NCBI GenBank assembly: GCA_041687255.1
Contig: JAWLCL010000001.1
Location: 310,001 to 374,000 of the forward strand
Source of the DNA: Mariniphaga sp041687255
GTDB lineage: Bacteria > Bacteroidota > Bacteroidia > Bacteroidales > Prolixibacteraceae
Reading direction: 5' to 3'
DNA length: 64,000 bases
The first letter of the stretch is position 1. Each line of letters starts with the position of its first letter. The notes under the pieces are model-generated. The model did not search any database, was not told the DNA's origin, and saw only the letters and a program-made list of their open reading frames with translations. The translations under genes were made by a program, and so were the position numbers. This document shows, piece by piece, positions 26,733 to 34,368 of the stretch.

Positions 26733-27824
26733 ATGCAAAAAATACGTATCGGATTTTTAGGCGCGGGAGGAATAGCCCGTGCTCATGCTTATGCCCTCCA
26801 GGCGCTTAAATTTTATTACAATGATGTGCCGGAACTGGTGTTTGAATCGGTAGCTTCAGCAAGGGAAACAAGCCGGCAAAAGTTTGCTGCTGACTATGGT
26901 TTTTCCAGGGCGCAGTCTGTCGAAGAATTTGTTAAAAATGATGCTGTTAACGCAGTCTTTATTTTAGGTCCTAATAATGTCCATTTTGAGCATTTTAAAA
27001 TTGCTGCTCAAATGCCGGAAGTAAAATATATTTATCTGGAAAAGCCGGTCTGCTCTACTTTGGAGGAGGAGAGACAGATGAAAATGCTGGCAGATGAAAT
27101 AAAAGAAAGAGTAGTCATTCAGGTGGGATTTCAATACCTGCAGACTTCCTCTGTACGTGAAGCACTCAGATTTTGGAAGGATGGTCATCTTGGAAAACCA
27201 ATTCATTTCAACCTGAAGTATTACCATGGCGATTACCTACAGCCTTCTTATCGGGAAAAGCGGGTTACCCGCTTAACACCTGCACCTGACGGAGGTGCCA
27301 TGGCTGATTTAGGATCTCATGGCATTAGCCTTCTGATGGCTTTTTTGGGCGAAAACCTTCAGATAACCGGTGCATTGCAGGGAGGCAGTTTCCCCGATGT
27401 ACCTGAAGGTTCCGACCTTTTTAGTTCCATTTCAATGTTTGATCCCGAATCAGGAGCCGTTGGTAATTTATCGGCAAGCCGGATTAGCTCAGGAACAGGT
27501 GATTTGGTTGATCTGGAATTATATGCCGAAAATGGCGCATTGCATTATTCTTCAAAAAATTCAGAATATTTCGAGTATTATATGGAAGGCTCAAACCAAT
27601 GGGTAAAGCAAATGGTTGGCAGCAACTATGCACCGGTTACGAGTTTTCCCTCCGGGCATGTTCCTCCGGGATGGTTGCGTTCCATGGTACATGCGCATTA
27701 CCTGTTTGTTACAGGTAACGATTCAGATACATTTTCCCCAGGCATTAACCATGGGCTTGCTGTGCAGCGTATCGTTCGTGAAACGGCAGCTCATCTTGAA
27801 AAATTTAGAAAAGATTATGCGTAA
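26733..27824 (+). CDS. Gfo/Idh/MocA family oxidoreductase
   Basis: The 363-residue NAD(P)-dependent dehydrogenase of sugars or related polyols has the Rossmann start IRIGFLGAGGIARAH at residues 4-18. The family EKP motif is in YLEKPVCSTLEEE near residues 104-116, and the C-terminal alpha/beta substrate domain has GGAMADLGSHGI. The substrate cannot be told from sequence. Starting at ATG 26733 removes an unconvincing 14-residue extension from a TTG. The gene overlaps malQ by 8 bp, so the two are likely co-translated. Confidence 0.85.
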   Translation: MQKIRIGFLGAGGIARAHAYALQALKFYYNDVPELVFESVASARETSRQKFAADYGFSRAQSVEEFVKNDAVNAVFILGPNNVHFEHFKIAAQMPEVKYIYLEKPVCSTLEEERQMKMLADEIKERVVIQVGFQYLQTSSVREALRFWKDGHLGKPIHFNLKYYHGDYLQPSYREKRVTRLTPAPDGGAMADLGSHGISLLMAFLGENLQITGALQGGSFPDVPEGSDLFSSISMFDPESGAVGNLSASRISSGTGDLVDLELYAENGALHYSSKNSEYFEYYMEGSNQWVKQMVGSNYAPVTSFPSGHVPPGWLRSMVHAHYLFVTGNDSDTFSPGINHGLAVQRIVRETAAHLEKFRKDYA

Positions 27825-29301
27825 AAATGATAGAAACAGTGGAATTCTTCTTCATATAACTTCCCTTCCGGGCCCGGAGGGGATAGGTACATTGGGTGAA
27901 GAGGCCTTCCGCTTTATAGATTTCCTGGAAAAGACAAACCAGAAAATGTGGCAGATTTTGCCGCTTGGCCCCGTTGGATATGGAAATTCACCCTATCAGT
28001 GCTATTCTGCTTTTGCAGGCAATCCTCTGCTTATCGACCTTGAATTTGTTGCTAAGGAAGGATTGTTGAGCATGGAGGATTTAACGGATAGACCTTCTTT
28101 TCACCTGTACCGGATTGAATATGATAAGGTGGAGAAATGGAAGTATCCTTTATTGAAGAAAGCCTTCGGCAATTTTAAAAAAACCGACAGGCTCAGAAAT
28201 GAATACAACCGTTTCCTGGGAGAACATTTATGGTGGCTGAAGGACTACGCATTGTTTATGGCTGTTAAAAAACATTTTAACAATGTTATCTGGAACGAAT
28301 GGGACAATGAAATAAAATTTAGAGAAAAAAGTGCACTGGAAAAATATTCCTCGTTGCTTGAAGAGGAGATACAATTCCGGAAGTTTATGCAGTTTCTGTT
28401 CTTCAGGCAATGGTTTAGGTTAAGAGAATATGCACATTCAAAAAAGATTCAGATACTTGGCGATGTTCCCCTATATGTTTCGGGCGACAGTGTTGATGTG
28501 TGGGCCAATACCGAAATATTCCGGCTTGACGACCAGTTGAATCAGCTAGAGATGGGCGGGGTGCCACCCGATTATTTCAGTGAAACAGGCCAACTTTGGG
28601 GGAATCCTGTTTTTAACTGGGATAAGCTTAAGGAAAGGGAATTTGATTGGTGGCTGGCAAGGTTACATTTTAATCTTAACATGTTCGATAAAGTGCGCAT
28701 CGACCATTTCAGAGGTCTGGAGTCATATTGGACGGTACCTGCAGGAGAAAAAACCGCCATCAAGGGAGAATGGGTCCCTGCCAACGGATTTGAGTTACTG
28801 CAAATGTTTAAAAAACAGGTTGGTGTTTTGTCGCTTGTTGCCGAAGATCTTGGAGTGATAACAGAAGAGGTGGAACAGTTGCGCGATGATTTTAACCTGC
28901 CGGGAATGAAGGTGCTGCAATTTGCATTTGGTTCCGATGAAACCAATCATGACCTGCCTCATAACTACCTGCCAAACTTTATCGCTTACACCGGAACGCA
29001 CGATAACAATACAACCCTTGGATGGCTGCGGTCACTTGAACCTGAAGAAAAAAAGATGGTGCGGAGATATTTGGGGACAACAGGTAAAAAAGCGGTTAAA
29101 AATGCCGTCGAACTCATTTGGTCATCATGTGCCTGCACAGCTGTTATACCCATGCAGGATTTGCTGGAACTGGATGAAAGTGCCCGGCTTAACACCCCGG
29201 GGACAGCAAGTGGAAACTGGGAATGGCGTTTTAAATGGTGGCAGTTAAGAAACAGACACCGATACTTTTTGAAAGATATTACCAGGAAGTACAACCGTTA
29301 A
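27817..29301 (+). CDS. malQ: 4-alpha-glucanotransferase (amylomaltase)
   Basis: The 494-residue GH77 enzyme transfers alpha-1,4-glucan segments between maltodextrins and supports glycogen or starch turnover. The GILLHITSLPGPEGIGTLG start and ILPLGPVGYGNSPYQ are typical. Catalytic residues are the nucleophile Asp296 (VRIDHFRGLESYW), the acid/base Glu343 (AEDLGV) and Asp396 (TGTHDNNT). The ATG at 27817 lies within the end of the oxidoreductase gene; a longer in-frame reading upstream runs through that gene in another frame and is rejected. It may work with the glycogen synthase at 38.8 kb. Confidence 0.93.
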   Translation: MRKNDRNSGILLHITSLPGPEGIGTLGEEAFRFIDFLEKTNQKMWQILPLGPVGYGNSPYQCYSAFAGNPLLIDLEFVAKEGLLSMEDLTDRPSFHLYRIEYDKVEKWKYPLLKKAFGNFKKTDRLRNEYNRFLGEHLWWLKDYALFMAVKKHFNNVIWNEWDNEIKFREKSALEKYSSLLEEEIQFRKFMQFLFFRQWFRLREYAHSKKIQILGDVPLYVSGDSVDVWANTEIFRLDDQLNQLEMGGVPPDYFSETGQLWGNPVFNWDKLKEREFDWWLARLHFNLNMFDKVRIDHFRGLESYWTVPAGEKTAIKGEWVPANGFELLQMFKKQVGVLSLVAEDLGVITEEVEQLRDDFNLPGMKVLQFAFGSDETNHDLPHNYLPNFIAYTGTHDNNTTLGWLRSLEPEEKKMVRRYLGTTGKKAVKNAVELIWSSCACTAVIPMQDLLELDESARLNTPGTASGNWEWRFKWWQLRNRHRYFLKDITRKYNR

Positions 29302-29302
29302 T

Positions 29303-30106
29303 TCAGCAGCATCGCAGCACAGCCTGCATGAATTCTTTAGGTTTCTCGGCATGCAGCCAATGCCCTGCTCCGGGAATGTCTACTATCGATGCATCGGGAT
29401 ATATCTCCTTTAACAGCGGTTCATCTTCGGGTAAAATATAATTCGATTTTTGACCACGGATGAAAATTACCGGATAATTCCTGATGGGTATGCGATCGTC
29501 GAGCCACTGACGGTTTACACCGCCAACAATTTCATCCAGGTAATCGTAAAGTACCGGTACGTTTAACCGCCATTTGTACTGACGACTTTTTTTATCCTTT
29601 TTGATGTTTTTCAATAGAAACTTCCGTATACGGTTGTCGTCAATTTTTTCCGAAAGCTGGTCATCTACCTCATTACGATTTTGTACCCGGCTGAAATCAA
29701 CATCCTGCATGGCCATCAGTATATTGCGGTGCAGGTGATACTGACTGCTTTCATTCATCTCCAGGTAATTTTTCGGCGCTATATCGGCAATTACAAGTTT
29801 CTCCACTTTTTCAGGGAAATTGGCTGCAAACCACATTGCGGTTTTGCCACCCATGCTGTGTCCAAGCAAAGTGGCACGTTCGATATGTTGTTTATCAAAA
29901 AATTCTGTCAGGTCATTTTTCATGTCATCAAATGAATGCGTCGGTGCAAAGGGTGAACGGCCGTGGTTTCGCTGATCAACCATATAAACTGTGTGTTTTT
30001 CAGCCAGACGTTTACCCATGTTCATCCAATTGTCGGATGAGCCATACAAACCGTGAACAATAACTACCACCGGGCCGGCTCCTTCTTTTCTGTAATACAA
30101 TTCCAT
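29303..30106 (-). CDS. Alpha/beta fold hydrolase (YbfF-like esterase)
   Basis: The 267-residue cytoplasmic hydrolase has the oxyanion VHGLYGSSDNW at residues 17-27, DQRNHGRSP at 44-52, the nucleophile elbow GHSMGG with Ser84 and a late histidine in GAGHWLHAEKP. The pattern is that of YbfF-type esterases acting on small acyl esters; the true substrate is unknown. The stop is one base from the malQ stop (convergent), and the start is 8 bp after pdxJ, with which it probably forms an operon. Confidence 0.85.
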   Translation of the reverse strand: MELYYRKEGAGPVVVIVHGLYGSSDNWMNMGKRLAEKHTVYMVDQRNHGRSPFAPTHSFDDMKNDLTEFFDKQHIERATLLGHSMGGKTAMWFAANFPEKVEKLVIADIAPKNYLEMNESSQYHLHRNILMAMQDVDFSRVQNRNEVDDQLSEKIDDNRIRKFLLKNIKKDKKSRQYKWRLNVPVLYDYLDEIVGGVNRQWLDDRIPIRNYPVIFIRGQKSNYILPEDEPLLKEIYPDASIVDIPGAGHWLHAEKPKEFMQAVLRCC

Positions 30107-30114
30107 AGAATAAA

Positions 30115-30828
30115 TTATTTCAGGCAGTCGAGGTATTTCTTTATAGTGGTTTCCAATCCAAAATATAAGGCATCGGAAATGAGGGCATGACCAATTGATA
30201 CTTCAGCAAGATTGGGTATGCTGAGGTTGAAAAAATGCAGGTTTTCAAGGTTTAAATCGTGGCCTGCATTAACTTCAAGGCCTATGGCGCCGGCAACTTT
30301 TGCCGCGTGGATGAAGGGTTCAATGGCCGCATCACGGCCAAATGAATAGAGACGTGCATAAGGTTCGGTATACAATTCAATGCGGTGTGTACCTGTTTCT
30401 GCAGCGCCTTCAATAACCTCCTCGTCCGGGTCTACAAAAATAGATGTTCGGATACCGTGTGATTTTAGCCTGTCGATAACTTCCTTAAGAAAAGTTAGAT
30501 TTTCCCAGGTATCCCATCCATGATCGCTGGTGAGCTGGGAATGCGTATCCGGAACCAGTGTTACCTGGTGTGGCAGAACTTCGGTAACCATTTTTAAAAA
30601 ATCTTCGCTGGGATATCCTTCAATGTTAAACTCAGTGGTAATTAATGGTTTAATTTCATAAACATCTTTTCGGGTTATATGCCTTTCATCGGGGCGTGGG
30701 TGCACTGTAATGCCCTGTGCTCCATATAACTGGCAGTTTGTTGCAGCATCTTTGACGCTTGGGATTTCCCCACCACGTGAATTTCTTAACGTAGCTATTT
30801 TGTTAATATTTACACTAAGTCGTGTCAT
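30115..30828 (-). CDS. pdxJ: Pyridoxine 5'-phosphate synthase
   Basis: The 237-residue TIM-barrel enzyme condenses 1-deoxy-xylulose-5-phosphate with 3-amino-2-oxopropyl phosphate in the DXP-dependent vitamin B6 pathway. It starts with the family sequence TRLSVNINKIATLRN and keeps ITVHPRPDERHI, TEFNIEG and LEVNAGHDLN. Starting at 30828 removes a 25-residue extension that has no family support. The gene is divergent from the CBS-domain gene and upstream of the esterase. Bacteroidota commonly keep pdxJ near nadK and a CBS protein. Confidence 0.94.
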   Translation of the reverse strand: MTRLSVNINKIATLRNSRGGEIPSVKDAATNCQLYGAQGITVHPRPDERHITRKDVYEIKPLITTEFNIEGYPSEDFLKMVTEVLPHQVTLVPDTHSQLTSDHGWDTWENLTFLKEVIDRLKSHGIRTSIFVDPDEEVIEGAAETGTHRIELYTEPYARLYSFGRDAAIEPFIHAAKVAGAIGLEVNAGHDLNLENLHFFNLSIPNLAEVSIGHALISDALYFGLETTIKKYLDCLK

Positions 30829-30833
30829 TTTTG

Positions 30834-30841
30834 TATTTTTG
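30834..30841 (+). promoter_or_regulatory. -7 element for the CBS-domain gene
   Basis: TATTTTTG matches the consensus and lies 52 bp before the TTG start at 30894, in the 65-bp gap between divergent genes. Confidence 0.4.
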
Positions 30842-30893
30842 AAACTGCAAGTTACAATTTTCAGTTCGATATTAACAAAACAAGAAATAAGAT

Positions 30894-31559
30894 TTGCTGG
30901 CAAAAAATTTAATATCAGATGTTATTCCTGCCGTAATGAGCAGCGATAAGGGACAGAGGGTTCTGAATTCCATGGATTTATACAGGGTGTCGCATCTCCC
31001 TGTTGTAGAAAACTCAACATATCTGGGTTTGGTTTCCGATAAACTAATCTATGACCTGAACCTGCTGGATGAATCCATTTCAAAGGAGAAGGAGAAATTC
31101 TTTACAGCCCATGTGCACGAGCAACAACATATTTTTGAAGTTGCTGTACTTATGTATAAGCTTAAATTGAGTGTTATTGCTGTCGTTAGTCAAAAACACG
31201 AATACCTTGGTGCCATCACTTTATATGATCTTGCCCGACGCTTTGCCCGCTTTTTTTCACTTCAGGAGATTGGTGGTGTTATCGTTCTGGAGGTGAATGT
31301 GCATGATTATTCAATGACTCAGATCAGCAAAATAGTTGAAGAAAATGATACTAAAATTTTAAGCTTTTTTCTGAACCGCCTTCCCGGAACCAATAATCTT
31401 GAAATAATCCTGAAATTCGATAAAGAAGATCTGTCATCGGTTATCAGGGCTTTTGAACGCTACGATTATAATGTGAAAGGCATTTATCTTGATGATTCAA
31501 TGATAGATGATTTGTACCAGGATCGTTATGACCAGTTCATGAGATATATGGACTTGTAA
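30894..31559 (+). CDS. CBS-domain protein
   Basis: The 221-residue protein has two CBS motifs in the first 130 residues (LISDVIPAVMSSDKG..YRVSHLPVVENSTYLGLVSD; then VAVLMYKLKLSVIAVV..EYLGAITLYDL). The C-terminal half resembles an ACT-like regulatory fold. CBS pairs bind adenosyl ligands such as AMP or ATP, so a nucleotide-sensing role is plausible. The TTG start is accepted because family members begin at this LAKNLIS position and no ATG is available nearby. Its position between pdxJ and nadK is conserved. Confidence 0.78.
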   Translation: MLAKNLISDVIPAVMSSDKGQRVLNSMDLYRVSHLPVVENSTYLGLVSDKLIYDLNLLDESISKEKEKFFTAHVHEQQHIFEVAVLMYKLKLSVIAVVSQKHEYLGAITLYDLARRFARFFSLQEIGGVIVLEVNVHDYSMTQISKIVEENDTKILSFFLNRLPGTNNLEIILKFDKEDLSSVIRAFERYDYNVKGIYLDDSMIDDLYQDRYDQFMRYMDL

Positions 31560-31635
31560 AAACTTTTCAGGGTGACTGCATCGGGAAACTATTAAAAAAA
31601 AGAAACAGTATAAAATTAACTTAATCCGTGCAAGT

Positions 31636-32517
31636 GTGAAAGTGGCTGTATTTGGAACCAGGGTGTCACAGAATTTCCTTCCTGTGCTACATGATTTTTT
31701 TAACTTCCTGAAAGATAATGAGATTGATGTTCAATTATTTAAGCCCTTTAACGATTTCCTGGTTAAAGAAATGAACCTGCCGGTATACTTTACTTCATTG
31801 TTCACTTCTCCTACCGATTTTAATGAATCAAATGATTTTATTTTTAGCGTTGGTGGTGATGGCACTTTTTTACACTCGGTTGTAAACATCCGCAACTTTG
31901 ACATCCCAATTATTGGTGTCAACAGTGGCAGGCTTGGTTTTCTTGCCGACATTTCACAGGAACAGATACACAGCGCTCTTACCGATATCTTTAGCAACAG
32001 GTATAAAGTTATTGAGCGTGCCCTGCTTAAGGTGGAATTCGGGGGAAAGGAAACCCTTGATTTCAATTATGCGCTGAATGAACTTGCAGTTTTGAAAACC
32101 GATTCTTCATCAATGATAAACATTACTGCCTGGTGCGATGACCAATTGCTAAACAATTACTGGGCCGATGGGCTGATTGTTGCCACTCCGACCGGCTCAA
32201 CCGCTTATTCACTCAGTGTGGGAGGGCCTATCCTTACACCCGAATCAAAAAATTTTGTTATTACACCGCTGGCACCTCACAACCTGACCATCAGACCTGT
32301 GGTGGTTCCCGATAACCACGAGTTGAAACTTAAAGTGGAAGGACGCGGAAATACCTATCTTGCCTCGCTCGATTACCGGTCGGTAACTGTCGATTTCAAT
32401 ACTGTTCTTAAAATCAGAAAAGCAAATGTTACTTTAAAGACGTTGCAGCTTCCGGAGCATAGCTTCTTTAATACACTGAGAAACAAGTTGATGTGGGGTT
32501 TCGACAAGCGAAATTAA
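31636..32517 (+). CDS. nadK: NAD kinase
   Basis: The 293-residue enzyme phosphorylates NAD to NADP with ATP. The diagnostic GGDGTFLHSV is at about residues 73-82, GVNSGRLGFLAD at about 95-106 and ATPTGSTAYSLSVGGPI near 187-203. The GTG start at 31636 is directly followed by the first beta-strand (KVAVFG), as in homologues. It lies 76 bp after the CBS gene and may share its transcript. Confidence 0.94.
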   Translation: MKVAVFGTRVSQNFLPVLHDFFNFLKDNEIDVQLFKPFNDFLVKEMNLPVYFTSLFTSPTDFNESNDFIFSVGGDGTFLHSVVNIRNFDIPIIGVNSGRLGFLADISQEQIHSALTDIFSNRYKVIERALLKVEFGGKETLDFNYALNELAVLKTDSSSMINITAWCDDQLLNNYWADGLIVATPTGSTAYSLSVGGPILTPESKNFVITPLAPHNLTIRPVVVPDNHELKLKVEGRGNTYLASLDYRSVTVDFNTVLKIRKANVTLKTLQLPEHSFFNTLRNKLMWGFDKRN

Positions 32518-32598
32518 ATATTCTTCAGAGCTTAACAATTTTTAATCTTTCTTTGGGTTTTATAATAGCGTACAGGTATGTTTTATATAGAATTATAT

Positions 32599-32606
32599 TA
32601 CTTTTG
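32599..32606 (+). promoter_or_regulatory. -7 element with a long leader before the DUF6089 gene
   Basis: TACTTTTG would start transcription near 32612, about 210 nt before the DUF6089 ATG. The leader contains an inverted CTCCC / GGGGG pair near 32611 and 32632, and a 41-codon ORF at 32683. Confidence 0.45.
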
Positions 32607-32682
32607 TACCTCCCGGAAGCTGAGAAAGAAGGGGGCAACTCAAGTTAAGTTCGTTGAAGTCAGTTAATTGCAATCGGTAAAT

Positions 32683-32808
32683 ATGATGTTTAATAACTAT
32701 TATTTTTACATTGGAAATGACCGGGATGAACAGGCAAAATGCCTTACATTCAGTGCATATGATTTACATCGGACAGAAACATGCCTGAAGCTAATGTTGA
32801 ATAATTGA
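32683..32808 (+). CDS. Possible 41-residue small ORF upstream of the DUF6089 gene
   Basis: Two consecutive ATG codons open a 41-codon frame ending in TGA, 13 bp before the DUF6089 start. The peptide starts MMFNNYYFYIGNDRDEQAK, has two cysteines and is neither a signal peptide nor a membrane helix. The operon-like spacing and position behind a promoter are suggestive. No family is recognised, and a chance ORF in the leader is the alternative. Confidence 0.3.
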   Translation: MMFNNYYFYIGNDRDEQAKCLTFSAYDLHRTETCLKLMLNN

Positions 32809-32821
32809 TTTGGAATACCAA

Positions 32822-33619
32822 ATGAGAAAAGTTTTATTGGTGTTTATAGCAGTTGGTTTGGCTGTTTCAGGGTTTGCCCAAAAATCGGCAGATATTGGAG
32901 TCTGGGGAGGTTCTTCTACTTATTTTGGCGATATAAAACCGGCCGCCCCCCTTGAGTCGTTTAATTTAAACCTTGGGGCTTATTTCCGGTATAATTTCAA
33001 TCCACGTGTGGGGCTTCGGATGCAGTTTCTGACCGGCAGTTTTGCCTCCAGCGGATATATTGAAGATGTTGAGGTTGATTTTAGCAAAAATGCGCAGGAT
33101 GTCTCAGCGATGATGGAAATAAACTTCCTGAAGTATGTGCTGGGAGATAAAAAAACACCTTTTACTCCCTATATTCTGGGTGGAATTGGGGTAATGTATT
33201 TTCCCTATACCTCAAAACCCGATTTGATGGAGGAAATTAATATAAGGTATCCGGTTACAGGAGAAGTAAAAGAATCGGTTGTTGCAGCGACAGTGCCTTT
33301 TGGTTTTGGAATTAAATTTTCGATTGGTGCGCGCCTAGGAATAGGTGCTGAATACCAGATGAGAAAATTATTCAGCGACAAACTCGATGATTTCGATGAT
33401 CCGCTGTCGTTTGTAGTTGAAAATGAAAACGGAAACGGAAACAATACGCCCGGAACGGGCGATGATATTGTACCCGGGGCAGTAAATAATAATGAAGTAA
33501 TAAAGTATACAACATTGTGGCACAATAACGATTGGCCGGGCTACCTGGGAGTTCATCTTACTTACAAATTGTATTTGAACAAACGCGAATGCCCTGCCTA
33601 CGACAGGAAATACTGGTAA
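32822..33619 (+). CDS. DUF6089 family outer-membrane beta-barrel protein
   Basis: The 265-residue precursor has a signal peptide (about 1-20, ending VSGFAQ) and the DUF6089 opening ADIGVWGGSSTYFGDIKP, followed by alternating amphipathic strands and a terminal aromatic YLGVHLTYKLYL strand. An Asn/Gly/Asp-rich surface loop lies near residues 200-220. The family is found next to uppS and bamA in Bacteroidota, which fits an outer-membrane role; the function is unknown. The stop overlaps the uppS start by one base (TAATG). Confidence 0.85.
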   Translation: MRKVLLVFIAVGLAVSGFAQKSADIGVWGGSSTYFGDIKPAAPLESFNLNLGAYFRYNFNPRVGLRMQFLTGSFASSGYIEDVEVDFSKNAQDVSAMMEINFLKYVLGDKKTPFTPYILGGIGVMYFPYTSKPDLMEEINIRYPVTGEVKESVVAATVPFGFGIKFSIGARLGIGAEYQMRKLFSDKLDDFDDPLSFVVENENGNGNNTPGTGDDIVPGAVNNNEVIKYTTLWHNNDWPGYLGVHLTYKLYLNKRECPAYDRKYW

Positions 33620-34365
33620 TGGAATCCTATAAAGAAAAATTGAACAGAAATAAAATACCGCGGCATGTTGCCATCATTATGGATGGAAACGGCCGGTGGG
33701 CTGCCAAACATGGCGGAAAGCGAACCTTTGGGCACGAACACGGTGTCGATGCCGTTCGTTCAACCGTTGAAGGAGCCAGCGAAATCGGAATAGAATACCT
33801 TACCCTGTATGCCTTTTCAACCGAAAACTGGGAACGCCCAAAAAATGAGGTGGATGCTTTAATGGGGCTCCTGGTTCAGGCTATTGAAAATGAAACAGGC
33901 GAATTAATGAAGAACAATGTGCGTTTGGATGCAATTGGTGATCTGAAAAAATTACCACCCGATGTTTATAAAAAACTTCAGGAATGTATTAAAGCCCTTA
34001 GCAATAATACCGGCCTGAACCTGGTGCTGGCTCTCAGCTACAGTTCGAAATGGGAAATTGCCGAGGCTGCACGCAAAATTGCCGATGATGTAAAAAATAA
34101 TAAGATCAACCCTGCCAATATTGATGATAAACTGTTCGGGAAGTACCTTTCAACTGCTCATCTTCCTGATCCTGAACTTCTGATCCGTACCAGTGGTGAA
34201 TTCAGAATCAGTAACTTTTTGCTCTGGCAAATTGCTTATGCCGAATTGTATTTTACGGCAAAACTTTGGCCCGATTTTAGAAAAGAAGATTTGTTTGAGG
34301 CAGTTTTTGATTTTCAAAACAGAGAACGACGATTTGGTAAAATCAGTGAACAGTTGTTAAGTTAA
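33619..34365 (+). CDS. uppS: Isoprenyl transferase (undecaprenyl diphosphate synthase)
   Basis: The 248-residue cis-prenyltransferase makes the C55 lipid carrier for peptidoglycan and O-antigen. Catalytic Asp22 sits in IIMDGNGRWA, followed by R-x-x-G-H, the YAFSTENWERP motif and RTSGEFRISNFLLWQIAYAELYFT near residues 193-214. The ATG at 33619 overlaps the DUF6089 stop, so the two are translationally coupled; a longer frame from 33532 has no family support. Its substrates come from ispH at 6 kb. Confidence 0.94.
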   Translation: MESYKEKLNRNKIPRHVAIIMDGNGRWAAKHGGKRTFGHEHGVDAVRSTVEGASEIGIEYLTLYAFSTENWERPKNEVDALMGLLVQAIENETGELMKNNVRLDAIGDLKKLPPDVYKKLQECIKALSNNTGLNLVLALSYSSKWEIAEAARKIADDVKNNKINPANIDDKLFGKYLSTAHLPDPELLIRTSGEFRISNFLLWQIAYAELYFTAKLWPDFRKEDLFEAVFDFQNRERRFGKISEQLLS

Positions 34366-34368
34366 ATT

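Noticed and set aside
27616..27816. Upstream extension of malQ by 67 codons
   Set aside because: The reading lies within the preceding oxidoreductase gene in another frame; the GH77 homology starts after the ATG at 27817.
32611..32680. Possible TPP or other riboswitch before the DUF6089 gene
   Set aside because: The CTGAGA word is present, but the surrounding conserved thi-box elements are not, and the gene is not thiamine-related.
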